From: Firm-13 sp964617375
Lineage (GTDB): Bacteria; Bacillota; Clostridia; Saccharofermentanales; Saccharofermentanaceae
NCBI GenBank assembly: GCA_964617375.1
Contig: CAZTXQ010000001.1
Location: 80,611-144,610, forward strand
Direction: 5' to 3'
Length of the DNA stretch: 64,000 nucleotides
Shown here: one piece after another, positions 8,291 to 18,077 of the stretch
Numbering within the stretch: the first letter of the stretch is position 1
Layout of the letters: every line of letters begins with the position of its first letter
Notes under the pieces: generated by a model
What the model was told of the DNA's origin: nothing
What the model saw: only the letters and a program-made list of their open reading frames with translations
The model's database searches: none
Made by a program: the position numbers and the translations under genes

Positions 8291-9666
8291 TATTCTTTTC
8301 TCCTGAAACGCGCAATGTAGAAGCCGTCACAGCCGTCTTCGTCCGGCAAAAGTTTAAGCCGGCCGCGTTTGGCGTCCATAAGATGTCCGCTTGTCTGGAG
8401 AGCGTCCTTACGCGGAAGGATATCGTCAAACGGATATTCTTCAAATTCCTCGTGACTCATAAGGAAGGCATCCGCCTGTCCGTCGTTCTCGTGCGGGTTA
8501 ATCGTACAGGTGCTGTAGATAAGTGTTCCGCCCGGGCGCACAAAAAAAGAGGCCTGATTGAGTATCGTCTCCTGCACTTTAAGAAGATCATTCATCTTCT
8601 CATATGTCATCGTATGCCTGATATCGGGCTTTCTCAGGAGAAGTCCCAGACCGCTGCACGGCACATCCGCAAGAACGGCATTATAGTATCCGTTGTAATC
8701 CGGGAGTTCCAGAACGAGATCCGTCGCATCCGCGAGGGCCGTGTCAATGCAGGTAAGACCGAGACGTGCCTGATTCTCCTCAACCATCTGAAGTCTTGAT
8801 TCATTGATATCGAGCGCAAGAATGCGCCCTTTATCCCGCATTTTCTCGGCAATGTGGCAGGTCTTGCCGCCGGGAGCCGAACAGACATCCAGGACCTTCC
8901 AGCCCTCTTCGGGATCCATCAGAATTGCAGCCAGCATGGCCGCCTCGTCCTGAATCATAAAGAGGCCGTCCCGAAAAGAGTCGAGTTCATACAAGGCGTG
9001 TCCGTTGAGCGAAAGGATGAGCGCGTCGTCCGACAACCGGCCCTCCGATGTGTCGACCCCTTCCCCGTTAAGGCGGCGCACCAGGTCTTCCCTCTTTATG
9101 CGAAAAGTATTGACCCGCGCCGTGACAATCGGATCCTTCAGATAGGCTTCGGCGATGGAAGAAGCTCTGTCCTCGCCGTACCATTTGATCAGACATCCGG
9201 AAAGCTCGCGGTTCAAAGAATACTTGACGTCGAAACGCGCTTTCTCCGGATCTATGGTACCGGCTTCGATCTCTGCGGAAATTGATCTTAATACGGCGTT
9301 TACGAGCCGGACGCCGCCCTCGTTCGTGTACAATTTCGCGAGCTTGACCGTTTCGTTGACGGCCGCAAAGGATGGTACCGAATGCGCGTAAAGCAATTGC
9401 CATAAACCCATACGAAGCAGCTGGTGCACAGAAGGATCGAGGGATTCATATTTCTTCTTGAGATTCTTCTTGAGATAGTAGTCCAGTGTATGAAGACGCG
9501 TGATCGTCCCGTAAAAAAGAGCGGTCAGGAAGCTTTTCTCCTCCTGCGTCAGTTTTACGGACTTAAGCGACTTCTGAAGAACGATATTGGAATACGCTCC
9601 CTTTTCCAGAACTTCGGAAAGCATATGAAACACAAGATTTCTGGATTTGTCCGCTTTACCGCTCAT
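8290..9666 (-). CDS. rsmB: 16S rRNA C967 5-methyltransferase
   Basis: SAM-dependent enzyme that makes m5C967 in 16S rRNA. The 458-residue protein has an N-terminal NusB-like helical RNA-binding domain (about 1-140) and a Rossmann methyltransferase domain with DVCSAPGGKT (SAM site), DVPCSGLG (catalytic Cys motif) and STCTINPHEN (second Cys motif). Length matches the full RsmB/Sun protein. Overlaps fmt by ATGA at its start and rlmN at its end. The order def-fmt-rsmB-rlmN is conserved in Bacillota. Confidence 0.95.
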   Translation of the reverse strand: MSGKADKSRNLVFHMLSEVLEKGAYSNIVLQKSLKSVKLTQEEKSFLTALFYGTITRLHTLDYYLKKNLKKKYESLDPSVHQLLRMGLWQLLYAHSVPSFAAVNETVKLAKLYTNEGGVRLVNAVLRSISAEIEAGTIDPEKARFDVKYSLNRELSGCLIKWYGEDRASSIAEAYLKDPIVTARVNTFRIKREDLVRRLNGEGVDTSEGRLSDDALILSLNGHALYELDSFRDGLFMIQDEAAMLAAILMDPEEGWKVLDVCSAPGGKTCHIAEKMRDKGRILALDINESRLQMVEENQARLGLTCIDTALADATDLVLELPDYNGYYNAVLADVPCSGLGLLLRKPDIRHTMTYEKMNDLLKVQETILNQASFFVRPGGTLIYSTCTINPHENDGQADAFLMSHEEFEEYPFDDILPRKDALQTSGHLMDAKRGRLKLLPDEDGCDGFYIARFRRKE

Positions 9667-10637
9667 CTTACTTCTCCGTCGAACCGGTCGCTGATCCGGT
9701 AGTTATGCGCGCAGTCGCATACTTCCATGCGACGGCCGGATTCCGGCTGGACGCACAAGAGTCTAAGGAAGCCCGAGCCGCAGGCGACGGTTATTCCGGT
9801 ACGCGCTGCAAAGACGATCGTTCCCGGAAGCGGTTCGCCGTATTTCCCGCGATACGCATCGATTTGGGCGGCGGCATTATCCGGCAGAGCCGAACGATAT
9901 ACTTTTAGTCTGCTGCCCTTGAGAGACGTATACGCACCCGGCCATGAGCTGAGCGCACGGATCTGGTTATGGATCTCGAAAGAACTTCGGTTCCAGTCAA
10001 TCTCTCCCTGTTCCTTCCGGATCGGCGGCGACATGACGGCAAGACGGTCGTCCTGCTTAACGGGTGTGATCCGGCCGTCCAGATAGATGGGGAGCGTTTC
10101 GGCCAGAAGATCCGCACCGATAGATGCCAGAATCTCCATAAGCTCATGTGTGTGAATATCCGGACCGATTGCAGCTTCTCTTTGTGCGAGAAGATCGCCC
10201 GTATCCATACCGGCATCCATGTTCATGATCGTTACGCCGGTTATCTTGTCTCCGTTAAGTATGGACCATTGAACGGGCGCCGCGCCCCTGTATTTCGGAA
10301 GCAGCGAGGCGTGAACGTTGATACACCCGCGAACGGGCACGGAAAGAATTCTCTGCGGAAGAATTTTCCCGTAGGCCGCGGTAATAATCAGATCCGGCCG
10401 CAAAGAAACGGTCAAATCGAGAAACTCGTCCGTGCGAAGAGAGACCGGCTGATAAACCGGTATATCATGTGCTGCAGCAAAAACTTTCGCGGGAGGCGGC
10501 GTCAGCGTCATATGCCGGCCTGTCGGTTTGTCCGGCTGCGTAACACACGCGACGATCGTATAATCGGTGCGGCACAGTCTCTCGAGGACCGTAACCGCAA
10601 ATTCGGGAGTTCCCATAAAAATGATTCGTTCGCTCAA
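9663..10637 (-). CDS. fmt: Methionyl-tRNA formyltransferase
   Basis: Formylates initiator Met-tRNA from 10-formyltetrahydrofolate. The protein (324 residues from the chosen start) reads SERIIFMGTPEFAV at the N terminus, NVHASLLPKYRGAAP with the catalytic Asn/His pair, and MDAGMDTGD with the catalytic Asp, then a C-terminal OB-like tRNA-binding domain. The open frame extends upstream to 10712, but homology begins at TTG (10637), which overlaps the def stop as TTGA and has GGAG 5 nt upstream, so I take TTG. Pairing with def is functional: one enzyme adds the formyl group and the other removes it. Confidence 0.95.
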   Translation of the reverse strand: MSERIIFMGTPEFAVTVLERLCRTDYTIVACVTQPDKPTGRHMTLTPPPAKVFAAAHDIPVYQPVSLRTDEFLDLTVSLRPDLIITAAYGKILPQRILSVPVRGCINVHASLLPKYRGAAPVQWSILNGDKITGVTIMNMDAGMDTGDLLAQREAAIGPDIHTHELMEILASIGADLLAETLPIYLDGRITPVKQDDRLAVMSPPIRKEQGEIDWNRSSFEIHNQIRALSSWPGAYTSLKGSRLKVYRSALPDNAAAQIDAYRGKYGEPLPGTIVFAARTGITVACGSGFLRLLCVQPESGRRMEVCDCAHNYRISDRFDGEVR

Positions 10638-11098
10638 TTGGACTCCAGCGCCCCTTTCACCTTGTCGATGAACAGAATACCGTCTAAGTGATCGTACTCG
10701 TGACAGATACATACGGCCAGAAAGTCCTTGGCGTTCAGTTCGAACGGCTTGCCGTACCGGTCAAGAGCGCGGATCGTAAGCTCCTCGGGACGTTCGACGT
10801 CACCCGATTTGCCGGGAATGGATAGACACCCTTCGTTTGATGTGACAGAACCCTTCATATCCGAAATGACCGGATTGATGAACTCATGAAGTCCCGATCC
10901 GTCTCCAACGTCGCAGATAAAAATCCTTTTGAGGTTGCCGACCTGTACGGCCGCCAAACCGACTCCGCGGTGCTCGAAATACATGGTGTCCGCCATATCG
11001 TCCAGAAGTGTCCTTATTTTATCGTCTACCACCGAAACTTCGCGGGATACTTTTCTCAGTATCGGATCTCCGACGGTTACAATTTCTCTTAATGCCAT
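10634..11098 (-). CDS. def: Peptide deformylase
   Basis: Removes the N-formyl group from new proteins. All three signature motifs are present in the 154-residue protein: GVGLAAVQ (motif 1), GCLSIPG (motif 2, metal Cys) and HEYDHLDG (motif 3, metal His pair and catalytic Glu). The short length and motif 2 resemble type 1 deformylases. It begins 41 bases after priA and ends inside the fmt start (TTGA), so the two should be translated together. Confidence 0.96.
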   Translation of the reverse strand: MALREIVTVGDPILRKVSREVSVVDDKIRTLLDDMADTMYFEHRGVGLAAVQVGNLKRIFICDVGDGSGLHEFINPVISDMKGSVTSNEGCLSIPGKSGDVERPEELTIRALDRYGKPFELNAKDFLAVCICHEYDHLDGILFIDKVKGALESN

Positions 11099-11139
11099 TT
11101 TAAAATCATCCCTTCATTTATGCAGTCTTTGTATCTATT

Positions 11140-13371
11140 CTACCATAAAGGATCGATGTCCATATATAGCAGAAACCCTTCCGAAAAGAACCTTTTTTCG
11201 ATTTCGAGGAACAGTTGGGAAAGCTGCGATTTTCGGTCCGCCTTAATGTTGATGCGATACCGGTAGCGGTCCCGTAGCCGGTAGAGAGCCGCCGGTGAAG
11301 GTCCGAAAAGCTCGATGCATCCGGAATCAGCGCGCTCGCCCTGGAGCCGGACGAGTTCCTTCATAATCTCATCCGCCTGTCCTTTTGCCGTCATCTCATC
11401 GGCGTGCGACAGTATGATACTTCCGAGCGCGCGGAAAGGCGGATAACCGAGTCTTCTTCGATATTCGATTTCGTTCCTGAAAAACATCTCGTAATCCTGG
11501 GCGGCAGCGCACTTCAAAACATCATCGTCCGGCTGATAGGTCTGAATAAAGACCCGCCCGGCTTTTTCTCCGCGTCCTGCCCGCCCTGATGCCTGGGTGA
11601 TGAGCTGGAAGGATCTTTCTCCCGCGCGAAAATCGGATGCCCGGAGAAGAAGATCGGCGGAAACAATTCCGACAACCGTGACATTCGGGAAATCATGCCC
11701 CTTCGCAATCATCTGGGTTCCGACAAGAACTTCTGCCTTCTTTTCGCGAAAAGCCTGAAGAAGCTTCGCATGTGCGTCTCTTCCGACCGTCGTATCCTGA
11801 TCCATCCGGATGACGTTCCGGCCCGGGAATTCCTTCCGGACCATTTCCTCAAGCTGCTGGGTACCCAGTCCGAATTTGCCCCGTACCGTACTTCCGCAGG
11901 ATGGGCAGGCATCGGTTGTTTTCTGGATCAGTCCGCAATAATGGCAGATCAACACAGGCCTTGCCGAGGATTTGGGCGTATGCAGCGTCATCGCGACGGA
12001 GCAATGCGGACAGAGCGCAACCGCGCCGCATGATCTGCATAGGACAAGACTCGAATAGCCGCGCTTGTTAAGAAACAGGATCACCTGCTCCTCCCTCGAA
12101 AACGCATCTTCCATTGCGGACCGCAAGGCCCGGCTGAAGATCGACCTATTGCCGTTCTTCAGCTCTGTTCGCATATCGATGATTCTGGTCGCGGGAAGCT
12201 CGGCATCCCCTACGCGCTCGGGAAGCGTGAGAAGCTTCGTATAGCCCTTTTTCGCTGAGAAATACGTCTCCACGGACGGCGTAGCGGAACCGAGTACCAG
12301 AACGGCCTCCGATTCCTTCGCTCTCATTCTCGCGATGTCCCGTGCGTGATATCTCGGATGTGTTTCCGACTTGTAAGACGAATCCTGTTCTTCGTCAAGA
12401 AGGATCAGCTTAAGGCGCCGGATCGGCGCAAAAACCGCGGATCTTGCCCCCACGATAATCCTCGCCTCTCCTCTTCGGATCGCGTTCCATTGCTCATACC
12501 GTTCTTTCGGAGTAAGACGCGAGTGAAGAACCGCAACCTGTCCCGGGAAACGCCCGGTGATCCATCGAATCATCTGCGGTGTCAGCGAGATCTCGGGAAC
12601 CAGAAACAAAACGCTGTCGCCCCGCAGAAGAACAGCCTGCGCGCACTGCAGATATACTTCGGTCTTCCCGCTTCCCGTAATACCGTAGAGAAGGAATTCG
12701 CTCCTTCCCCTTGCCTCGAGAATTTCACGGATCGCCGTTTCCTGCGCTTCGGAAGGAGGAAAAGGCTCTGTCTTTTCTTCCGCATCACTTACCGGAAGAG
12801 GTTCCTCCGCAGCGACGGCGCGGTTTTCGATTCCGATCAGGCCCTTCTTTCGAAGCGTATCGATCGGGGACCTTGATATGGAAAGAACATTCATCAGCTC
12901 GCCAACGGGCACTTCGCCGCACTCGAGCAGAATTTCAAGAATCCGCGCCTGAGGCAGACTGTCCGGTTCGCCCTCTGCAAGCAGCGATTTCGCGGTGTCC
13001 GGATCCGTAAGAAAGGCCGTTTTCAGGCTTTTCTCATTTCGGGATGTTACCGACGCAGGTACCATAAGGCGAATGGCGTCACCGTATGTGCAGCCGAACC
13101 TTGAACGGATATTCGGCAGTATCGCCATCTGGTCCGGAAAAAGAACCGGAATTTCGTCGACAATGCGCGTGATGTTTTTCAGCTCATACTTTGTCTCCCG
13201 GTCCGGATAAATATCCGCGACAAGTGCCGTTTGAGAACGGTTCCCGCCCCCGAACGGCACGTCGACAAACTGGCCGATTTGAAGTGCCGCTGCGAGTTCC
13301 GGCGGGACCCGGTAATCATATAACTGATCGGTAGTAAGAACGGAATCGCGCAAGACGACAGATGCCTGCAT
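11140..13371 (-). CDS. priA: Primosomal protein N' (replication restart helicase)
   Basis: 3'-5' helicase that reloads the replication machinery on collapsed forks. The 743-residue protein has the N-terminal DNA 3'-end binding domain, GITGSGKTEVY (Walker A), LDEEQDSSYK (the DEEx box), a zinc region with several CxxC pairs (CRSCG, CPHC, CHYCG, CPSCG), and helicase motif VI with QASGRAGRG. Length is normal. AAGGAG lies 10 nt before the ATG at 13371. It follows polC by 44 bases and heads the second half of the long operon. Confidence 0.96.
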   Translation of the reverse strand: MQASVVLRDSVLTTDQLYDYRVPPELAAALQIGQFVDVPFGGGNRSQTALVADIYPDRETKYELKNITRIVDEIPVLFPDQMAILPNIRSRFGCTYGDAIRLMVPASVTSRNEKSLKTAFLTDPDTAKSLLAEGEPDSLPQARILEILLECGEVPVGELMNVLSISRSPIDTLRKKGLIGIENRAVAAEEPLPVSDAEEKTEPFPPSEAQETAIREILEARGRSEFLLYGITGSGKTEVYLQCAQAVLLRGDSVLFLVPEISLTPQMIRWITGRFPGQVAVLHSRLTPKERYEQWNAIRRGEARIIVGARSAVFAPIRRLKLILLDEEQDSSYKSETHPRYHARDIARMRAKESEAVLVLGSATPSVETYFSAKKGYTKLLTLPERVGDAELPATRIIDMRTELKNGNRSIFSRALRSAMEDAFSREEQVILFLNKRGYSSLVLCRSCGAVALCPHCSVAMTLHTPKSSARPVLICHYCGLIQKTTDACPSCGSTVRGKFGLGTQQLEEMVRKEFPGRNVIRMDQDTTVGRDAHAKLLQAFREKKAEVLVGTQMIAKGHDFPNVTVVGIVSADLLLRASDFRAGERSFQLITQASGRAGRGEKAGRVFIQTYQPDDDVLKCAAAQDYEMFFRNEIEYRRRLGYPPFRALGSIILSHADEMTAKGQADEIMKELVRLQGERADSGCIELFGPSPAALYRLRDRYRYRINIKADRKSQLSQLFLEIEKRFFSEGFLLYMDIDPLW

Positions 13372-13403
13372 GCCGGCATTTCTCCTTAAGATTACTTTTT
13401 ATT

Positions 13404-13409
13404 ATTATA
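13404..13409 (-). promoter_or_regulatory. Possible internal promoter before priA
   Basis: Consensus TATAAT in the 44-base polC-priA gap, 32 nt before the priA start. The -35 position reads only a T run, and a small inverted repeat (TTTTCAC...GTGAAAA) covers it, so this is a weak candidate. Confidence 0.3.
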
Positions 13410-13415
13410 GTCTTT

Positions 13416-16400
13416 TCACATCAGTGAAAAAAGGTCAATCTGCGCGGATTCGGGCAGATGCGAAATACATCCGGAGGATACGAGCTTTGCCAGCGCCGTT
13501 GGCCCGATGCCGGATCTTCGCAAAAGATCATCCTGCGTCTTGAAGGGTCCGTCGGATCTCGCGGCACAGATCGCCTGCGCCATAGCGTCGCTGATCGTCG
13601 GAATCGCGTTGAGCGGCGGGAGAATAACGCCCTTACCGGTCTTTTTGAACTTTACCGCATCCGATTCCATAATATCGTACGGCAAAAATTCGATTCCGCG
13701 CGCATACATCTCCTCGACGAGTTCGCACAGATAGTATTGGGATTTCTCATTCGGCTTGCGCGTTATGAAATCCTGATACAGTTCCTTGCGGCGTGCCTTG
13801 ACCTTATCGAGCCCGTGACACATATAATCGCCGTCGAATTCGTCCGCCCGTATCGTAAAATAGGCGCAGTAATACTCTTCCGGATAGTAGACCTTAAACC
13901 ACGCGATGCGGAGCGAAGAAATCGAGTATGCCGCGGCGTGCGCTTTCGGGAACATGTACTTGATCTTCTTACAGGAATCAATGTACCATTCCGGCACTTT
14001 ATTCTCTCTCATCAGCGCTTCCTGTTCCGGAGTCAGGCCCTTGCCCTTTCGAACTTTTTCCATAATATCGAAAGAAGCTTTATTGGGAAGTCCCCAGTAG
14101 ATCAGCTGCGTCATAATGCCGTCGCGGCATCCGATAACCGTCGTCAGAGTACAGGTCTTGTTCTGAATCAGATCCTGTGCGTTGCCTTTCCAGACGTCGG
14201 TTCCGTGAGACAGACCCATCAGCTGGACAAGGTCGTAAAAGCAGGACGGTCTCGTCTCGCGGATCATATCGCGGGCCATAAACGTACCCATTTCCGACAG
14301 TCCGAGCGTCGCGCACTTGGATTCGGACTTTTCGTCCGGTATGCCAAGAGCCTCTGTCGACACGAAAAGCGACATGACTTTCTCGTCCGGAATCGGAATA
14401 TCCCTGCAGTCAACTCCGGTCAGATCGCCGAGCATACGAAGCATGGTCGGATCAAGATGGCCCAGAATATCGAGCTTCAGGATCGTGTCATGCATAGCGT
14501 GGAAATCAAAATGCGTCGTCGTGATTCCGCAGTCCGTCTTGTTGGCCGGATGCTGAACGGGCGTGAATTCGTAGACATCCATCTCTTTGGGAACGACGAC
14601 GATACCTCCCGGATGCTGGCCGGTCGTACGCTTGACTCCGATCAGTCCGAGCGAACGTCTTCTCTGTTCCGCTCTGCTCAGTATACTGCCGTCCTGTTCC
14701 TGAAGCTTTCGGATCACGCCGATTGCGTTCTTATCCGCGAAAGCACCGATCGTTCCGGCCCGGAACGTGTGACTCTCGCCGAACAGTTCTTCGACGTACT
14801 TATGCGCCTTCGACTGATACTCGCCGGAGAAATTCAAGTCTATATCCGGCTGTTTATCTCCGTAGAAGCCAAGGAACGTCTCAAACGGAATATCCTGTCC
14901 GTCCCGGCGCATCGGTGCGCCGCATTTCGGACAGTTCATCGGAGGAAGGTCATAGCCGGAACCGTATGTGCCGGACGAGTCGAACTCCGAATAGCGGCAT
15001 GACGGACAGACATAGTGCGGTTCAAGAGGATTGACCTCGGAAATTCCGCAGAACGTCGCTACGAGCGAAGATCCGACAGATCCTCTCGAGCCGACAATAT
15101 AACCGTCATCGTTGGATTTTTTCACGAGCTTATACGCAATGTAGTACATAATTGCAAAACCGTTTCCGATAATGGAGTCAAGCTCCTTATCGACACGCGC
15201 CTTGACGACCGGTGAAATCTCGCCTTCGTATTCGTAGAGCCGTTTCGCCGAATCCCAGGTAAGCTTTCGTATCTCATCGGCTGCGGTATCGATAATCGGC
15301 GGATATGTGCCGTCAGGGAAAGCCTTAAGTCCCGCCTCAATGCGATCCGCCACTGCGTTCGTATTGGTTACGACCGTCTCAAAAGCCTTGTCTTCTCCGA
15401 GATAGGCAAATTCTTCGAGCATTTCGTCGGTCGTGCGGAAATAGAGATCGCTCTGGAATTCCGCGTCCTTGTAACCCATATCCATGAGCATATATTTCCG
15501 GTACTCGCCGTCTTTCTTCTCGAGAAAGTGCGCGTCGGTTGTCGCGCAGACCGGAACCGCAAGATGCTCGCCGAGTATGACGATCAGACGGTTCAGGTTC
15601 ATCAAGTCTTCCCTTGTTCTCATACCGCTTTCCGGGTTTCTGAGATAAAACTCGTTGTTGCAGATCGGCTGTATCTCAAGATAATCGTAAAAGCGCGCCA
15701 TCCGGATAAACGCACGGTCTTCGAGCATGGCAGCTTTGGCTTTCTCCATGTCATTTCCGTTATCGCGGTAAAATGCCAGTATCTTTGAAAAGATCTCGCC
15801 GCGTTCGCATGCGCTGCCGATAATCAGGCCGGCATTAAAATAGGCCAGTTCGGATTTCGGGATACGGGGACGCATGCTGAAATATTCCGTGTGTGACTCG
15901 GAAACCAGTCTGTACATATGATAGAGTCCAAGAGTATTCTGCGCCAAGAGAATAATATGGAACACCTTGTGCTTGCGCGACATATACTCAGCACGCGGCA
16001 GATGGCCGGACTTTTCGTTCAGTTCGGAGGGCTTCGTAATATCGAAGCTGCGAAGTGTCTGAGAAAGGATATATCCCGATGTAATCGCGTCGGCCGACGC
16101 ACGGTGCGCATTCGGGTTCTCAATTCCCAAATACTCCGCGACGGTCGCGAGCTTGGCGTTCTTAAGGTCCGGATAGAAAGCCCTCGCAAGATTAACCGTA
16201 TCAATCGTCATCGGGTTAAACTTCACGCGGTAGTCCGCATGTTGTTCGATATCGACCGAAAATCCGGCGGCCCTCAGAAAGGAGAGATCAAACAGGGCGT
16301 TGTGCGCGCAGATCGGAAGCTCCCCTAAATAGTCCGCAAAAAGTCGTGCGGCATGAAAAGGATCGGGTGCGTCCTTACAGTCCTCTTCGCTTATACCGGT

Positions 16401-18077
16401 CAGTTCCGTAATTTTAGCCGGAATCTCGCAGCCCGGATTCACAAAGGTATGAAAACGGTCCGCAGGTACAAACACGCCGTTCTCGTCGGCCGCAAAGCGA
16501 ACGGCTCCGATCTCCAGAAGCGAATCTTTGGCACAGTCAAGTCCCGTTGTCTCCACGTCAACCGCGACAAAACCGCGCGAAAAGTCCTCTTCACCCCGCA
16601 AATGATAAACGACACAGGGGCCGTCGTCGACAAGATAGCCCTCCATGCCTAAAATGACCTTGAAATTTCGGTCCGGCTTCTTCTTTTTTGTCGCTTTGTA
16701 AAACTCGGCGGCTTCCGGAAACCCTTGCACAACTCCGTGATCGGTTATGGCACACGCGGGGTGTCCCATTCTTTCCGCCTCTTTAAAAAGTTTATCAACA
16801 TCGATAACCGCATCTTTGTCGCTCATTTTGCTGTGGCAATGAAGCTCGACGCGCTTGTATGCGGCTAAGTCCTGACGTTTGGGAGGAGCATTGGCTTCGA
16901 TCTCACCTTCTACCGAGGCCTGAAGATCGTGCGTATACTTGTCGTCGTACGAAATATTGGCCTGAAAGCGGGCATAACCGCCTTTCTCGAATCGCTCCTC
17001 GAAATCATCCGCTTCTTTGGGTTTCATAAAACAAAGACAAGCGACACTGGACGTATTGTCCGTCACATAGAAGTTGACGCGAACCTTGTTGCCCGCCCTG
17101 GTCAGATTACACTCGTCAATCTCGACCTCGCCTTCAAACTGGACGAGCCCGGTATCTCTCGTAAATTCGCCGATCTTTACGAGCGGCAAAGTGGGATTCA
17201 CTTTGCCCCAGACGATTCCTTCCGCCTTGACAGGACGCGTGAAATTCGTCTTATTTTCTTTTGCCGTAATCATCGACTTGTATTCCCAGGACTCCGTATT
17301 GACAGGCGGAGGCTCGGGCAGATTCGAATCTGCCGGCGGCGGATCACCGAAGCTCTGACCGGGTGCCGGCGGCGCGGCCCGTGAAGCGTCCTTCCTGGCT
17401 TTGCCGTTTCCGTTAGCGTCCCCATGTGCCTTAAACGAGGTCCTTGCATTCGGATTCTTCGATTGAGCGGGAGCCGGTTCGACGGGTTGGAACATGGAAG
17501 ACTTAAGGAGCGCTTCGGCCGTGTCTTTCTTAAGCGCCTCCTCGTGCATCCTGATAAGATTCTTTTGCTTCATGTTCCCGGCCGTCCGGCTATACGTCCA
17601 GACAAACGGGCATGAAACTTCCAGAAACCTTTCCGTAAAGTTGGTGAAGCATTCGGCAAATTGATTTTCGAGCATCAGGTCAAGCGAATCGTCGAGATGC
17701 CCGGCAAGCTCGAGATCGCGTTTTTCGAAATCTGCATAGTTGATCAACGGAGCAAAGAGCGGATTCTCTCTTTTTAGCGCCGATACAATCCAGGGAACAA
17801 GCGAAAATATCATCGCGGGCCCCGAGGAATCGTCCTTCGGGAATCCGCTTAAAAACAAACGGACATGCGTAATGCGAAGCTCGGTCCTGATACCGTCTTC
17901 AAGATCAATCAGCAGGGTACCGTCGGGAATCTTCCCCAGAATATCCAGCTTCAATTCTATACCGCTCGCGTCCTCGCCCATACGTATACCCGTAATGGCG
18001 GCGCGCAGCGTTTTGGCCGTCTCAATCAGCCTGTCATTGCGCGAAAAGGACATAACAAAATCTTTAAGAAATACCAT
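13416..18077 (-). CDS. polC: DNA polymerase III alpha subunit, Gram-positive PolC type
   Basis: Main replicative polymerase of low-GC Gram-positives, with built-in proofreading. Domains in the 1553 residues: N-terminal domain (about 1-190), low-complexity Pro/Ala/Lys linker (about 195-265), OB fold (about 285-395), PHP domain from ELHCHSKMSD (411), an inserted DEDD 3'-5' exonuclease from VAVDVETTGLD (about 504-670), the rest of PHP, then the polymerase core with QPDIDLNFSGEYQ, and a zinc site with two Cys pairs (CPSC, CPKC) just before it. The C terminus carries a helix-hairpin-helix region. The start overlaps ispG by 14 bases. PolC rather than DnaE alone is a strong phylum marker. Confidence 0.97.
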   Translation of the reverse strand: MVFLKDFVMSFSRNDRLIETAKTLRAAITGIRMGEDASGIELKLDILGKIPDGTLLIDLEDGIRTELRITHVRLFLSGFPKDDSSGPAMIFSLVPWIVSALKRENPLFAPLINYADFEKRDLELAGHLDDSLDLMLENQFAECFTNFTERFLEVSCPFVWTYSRTAGNMKQKNLIRMHEEALKKDTAEALLKSSMFQPVEPAPAQSKNPNARTSFKAHGDANGNGKARKDASRAAPPAPGQSFGDPPPADSNLPEPPPVNTESWEYKSMITAKENKTNFTRPVKAEGIVWGKVNPTLPLVKIGEFTRDTGLVQFEGEVEIDECNLTRAGNKVRVNFYVTDNTSSVACLCFMKPKEADDFEERFEKGGYARFQANISYDDKYTHDLQASVEGEIEANAPPKRQDLAAYKRVELHCHSKMSDKDAVIDVDKLFKEAERMGHPACAITDHGVVQGFPEAAEFYKATKKKKPDRNFKVILGMEGYLVDDGPCVVYHLRGEEDFSRGFVAVDVETTGLDCAKDSLLEIGAVRFAADENGVFVPADRFHTFVNPGCEIPAKITELTGISEEDCKDAPDPFHAARLFADYLGELPICAHNALFDLSFLRAAGFSVDIEQHADYRVKFNPMTIDTVNLARAFYPDLKNAKLATVAEYLGIENPNAHRASADAITSGYILSQTLRSFDITKPSELNEKSGHLPRAEYMSRKHKVFHIILLAQNTLGLYHMYRLVSESHTEYFSMRPRIPKSELAYFNAGLIIGSACERGEIFSKILAFYRDNGNDMEKAKAAMLEDRAFIRMARFYDYLEIQPICNNEFYLRNPESGMRTREDLMNLNRLIVILGEHLAVPVCATTDAHFLEKKDGEYRKYMLMDMGYKDAEFQSDLYFRTTDEMLEEFAYLGEDKAFETVVTNTNAVADRIEAGLKAFPDGTYPPIIDTAADEIRKLTWDSAKRLYEYEGEISPVVKARVDKELDSIIGNGFAIMYYIAYKLVKKSNDDGYIVGSRGSVGSSLVATFCGISEVNPLEPHYVCPSCRYSEFDSSGTYGSGYDLPPMNCPKCGAPMRRDGQDIPFETFLGFYGDKQPDIDLNFSGEYQSKAHKYVEELFGESHTFRAGTIGAFADKNAIGVIRKLQEQDGSILSRAEQRRRSLGLIGVKRTTGQHPGGIVVVPKEMDVYEFTPVQHPANKTDCGITTTHFDFHAMHDTILKLDILGHLDPTMLRMLGDLTGVDCRDIPIPDEKVMSLFVSTEALGIPDEKSESKCATLGLSEMGTFMARDMIRETRPSCFYDLVQLMGLSHGTDVWKGNAQDLIQNKTCTLTTVIGCRDGIMTQLIYWGLPNKASFDIMEKVRKGKGLTPEQEALMRENKVPEWYIDSCKKIKYMFPKAHAAAYSISSLRIAWFKVYYPEEYYCAYFTIRADEFDGDYMCHGLDKVKARRKELYQDFITRKPNEKSQYYLCELVEEMYARGIEFLPYDIMESDAVKFKKTGKGVILPPLNAIPTISDAMAQAICAARSDGPFKTQDDLLRRSGIGPTALAKLVSSGCISHLPESAQIDLFSLM

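Noticed and set aside
9663..10712. fmt starting at 10712
   Set aside because: The extension is read inside def; TTG 10637 with GGAG fits the family N terminus.
13458..15002. Open frame of 514 codons opposite polC
   Set aside because: Same reason: antisense to a clear polC domain, basic and low-similarity product.
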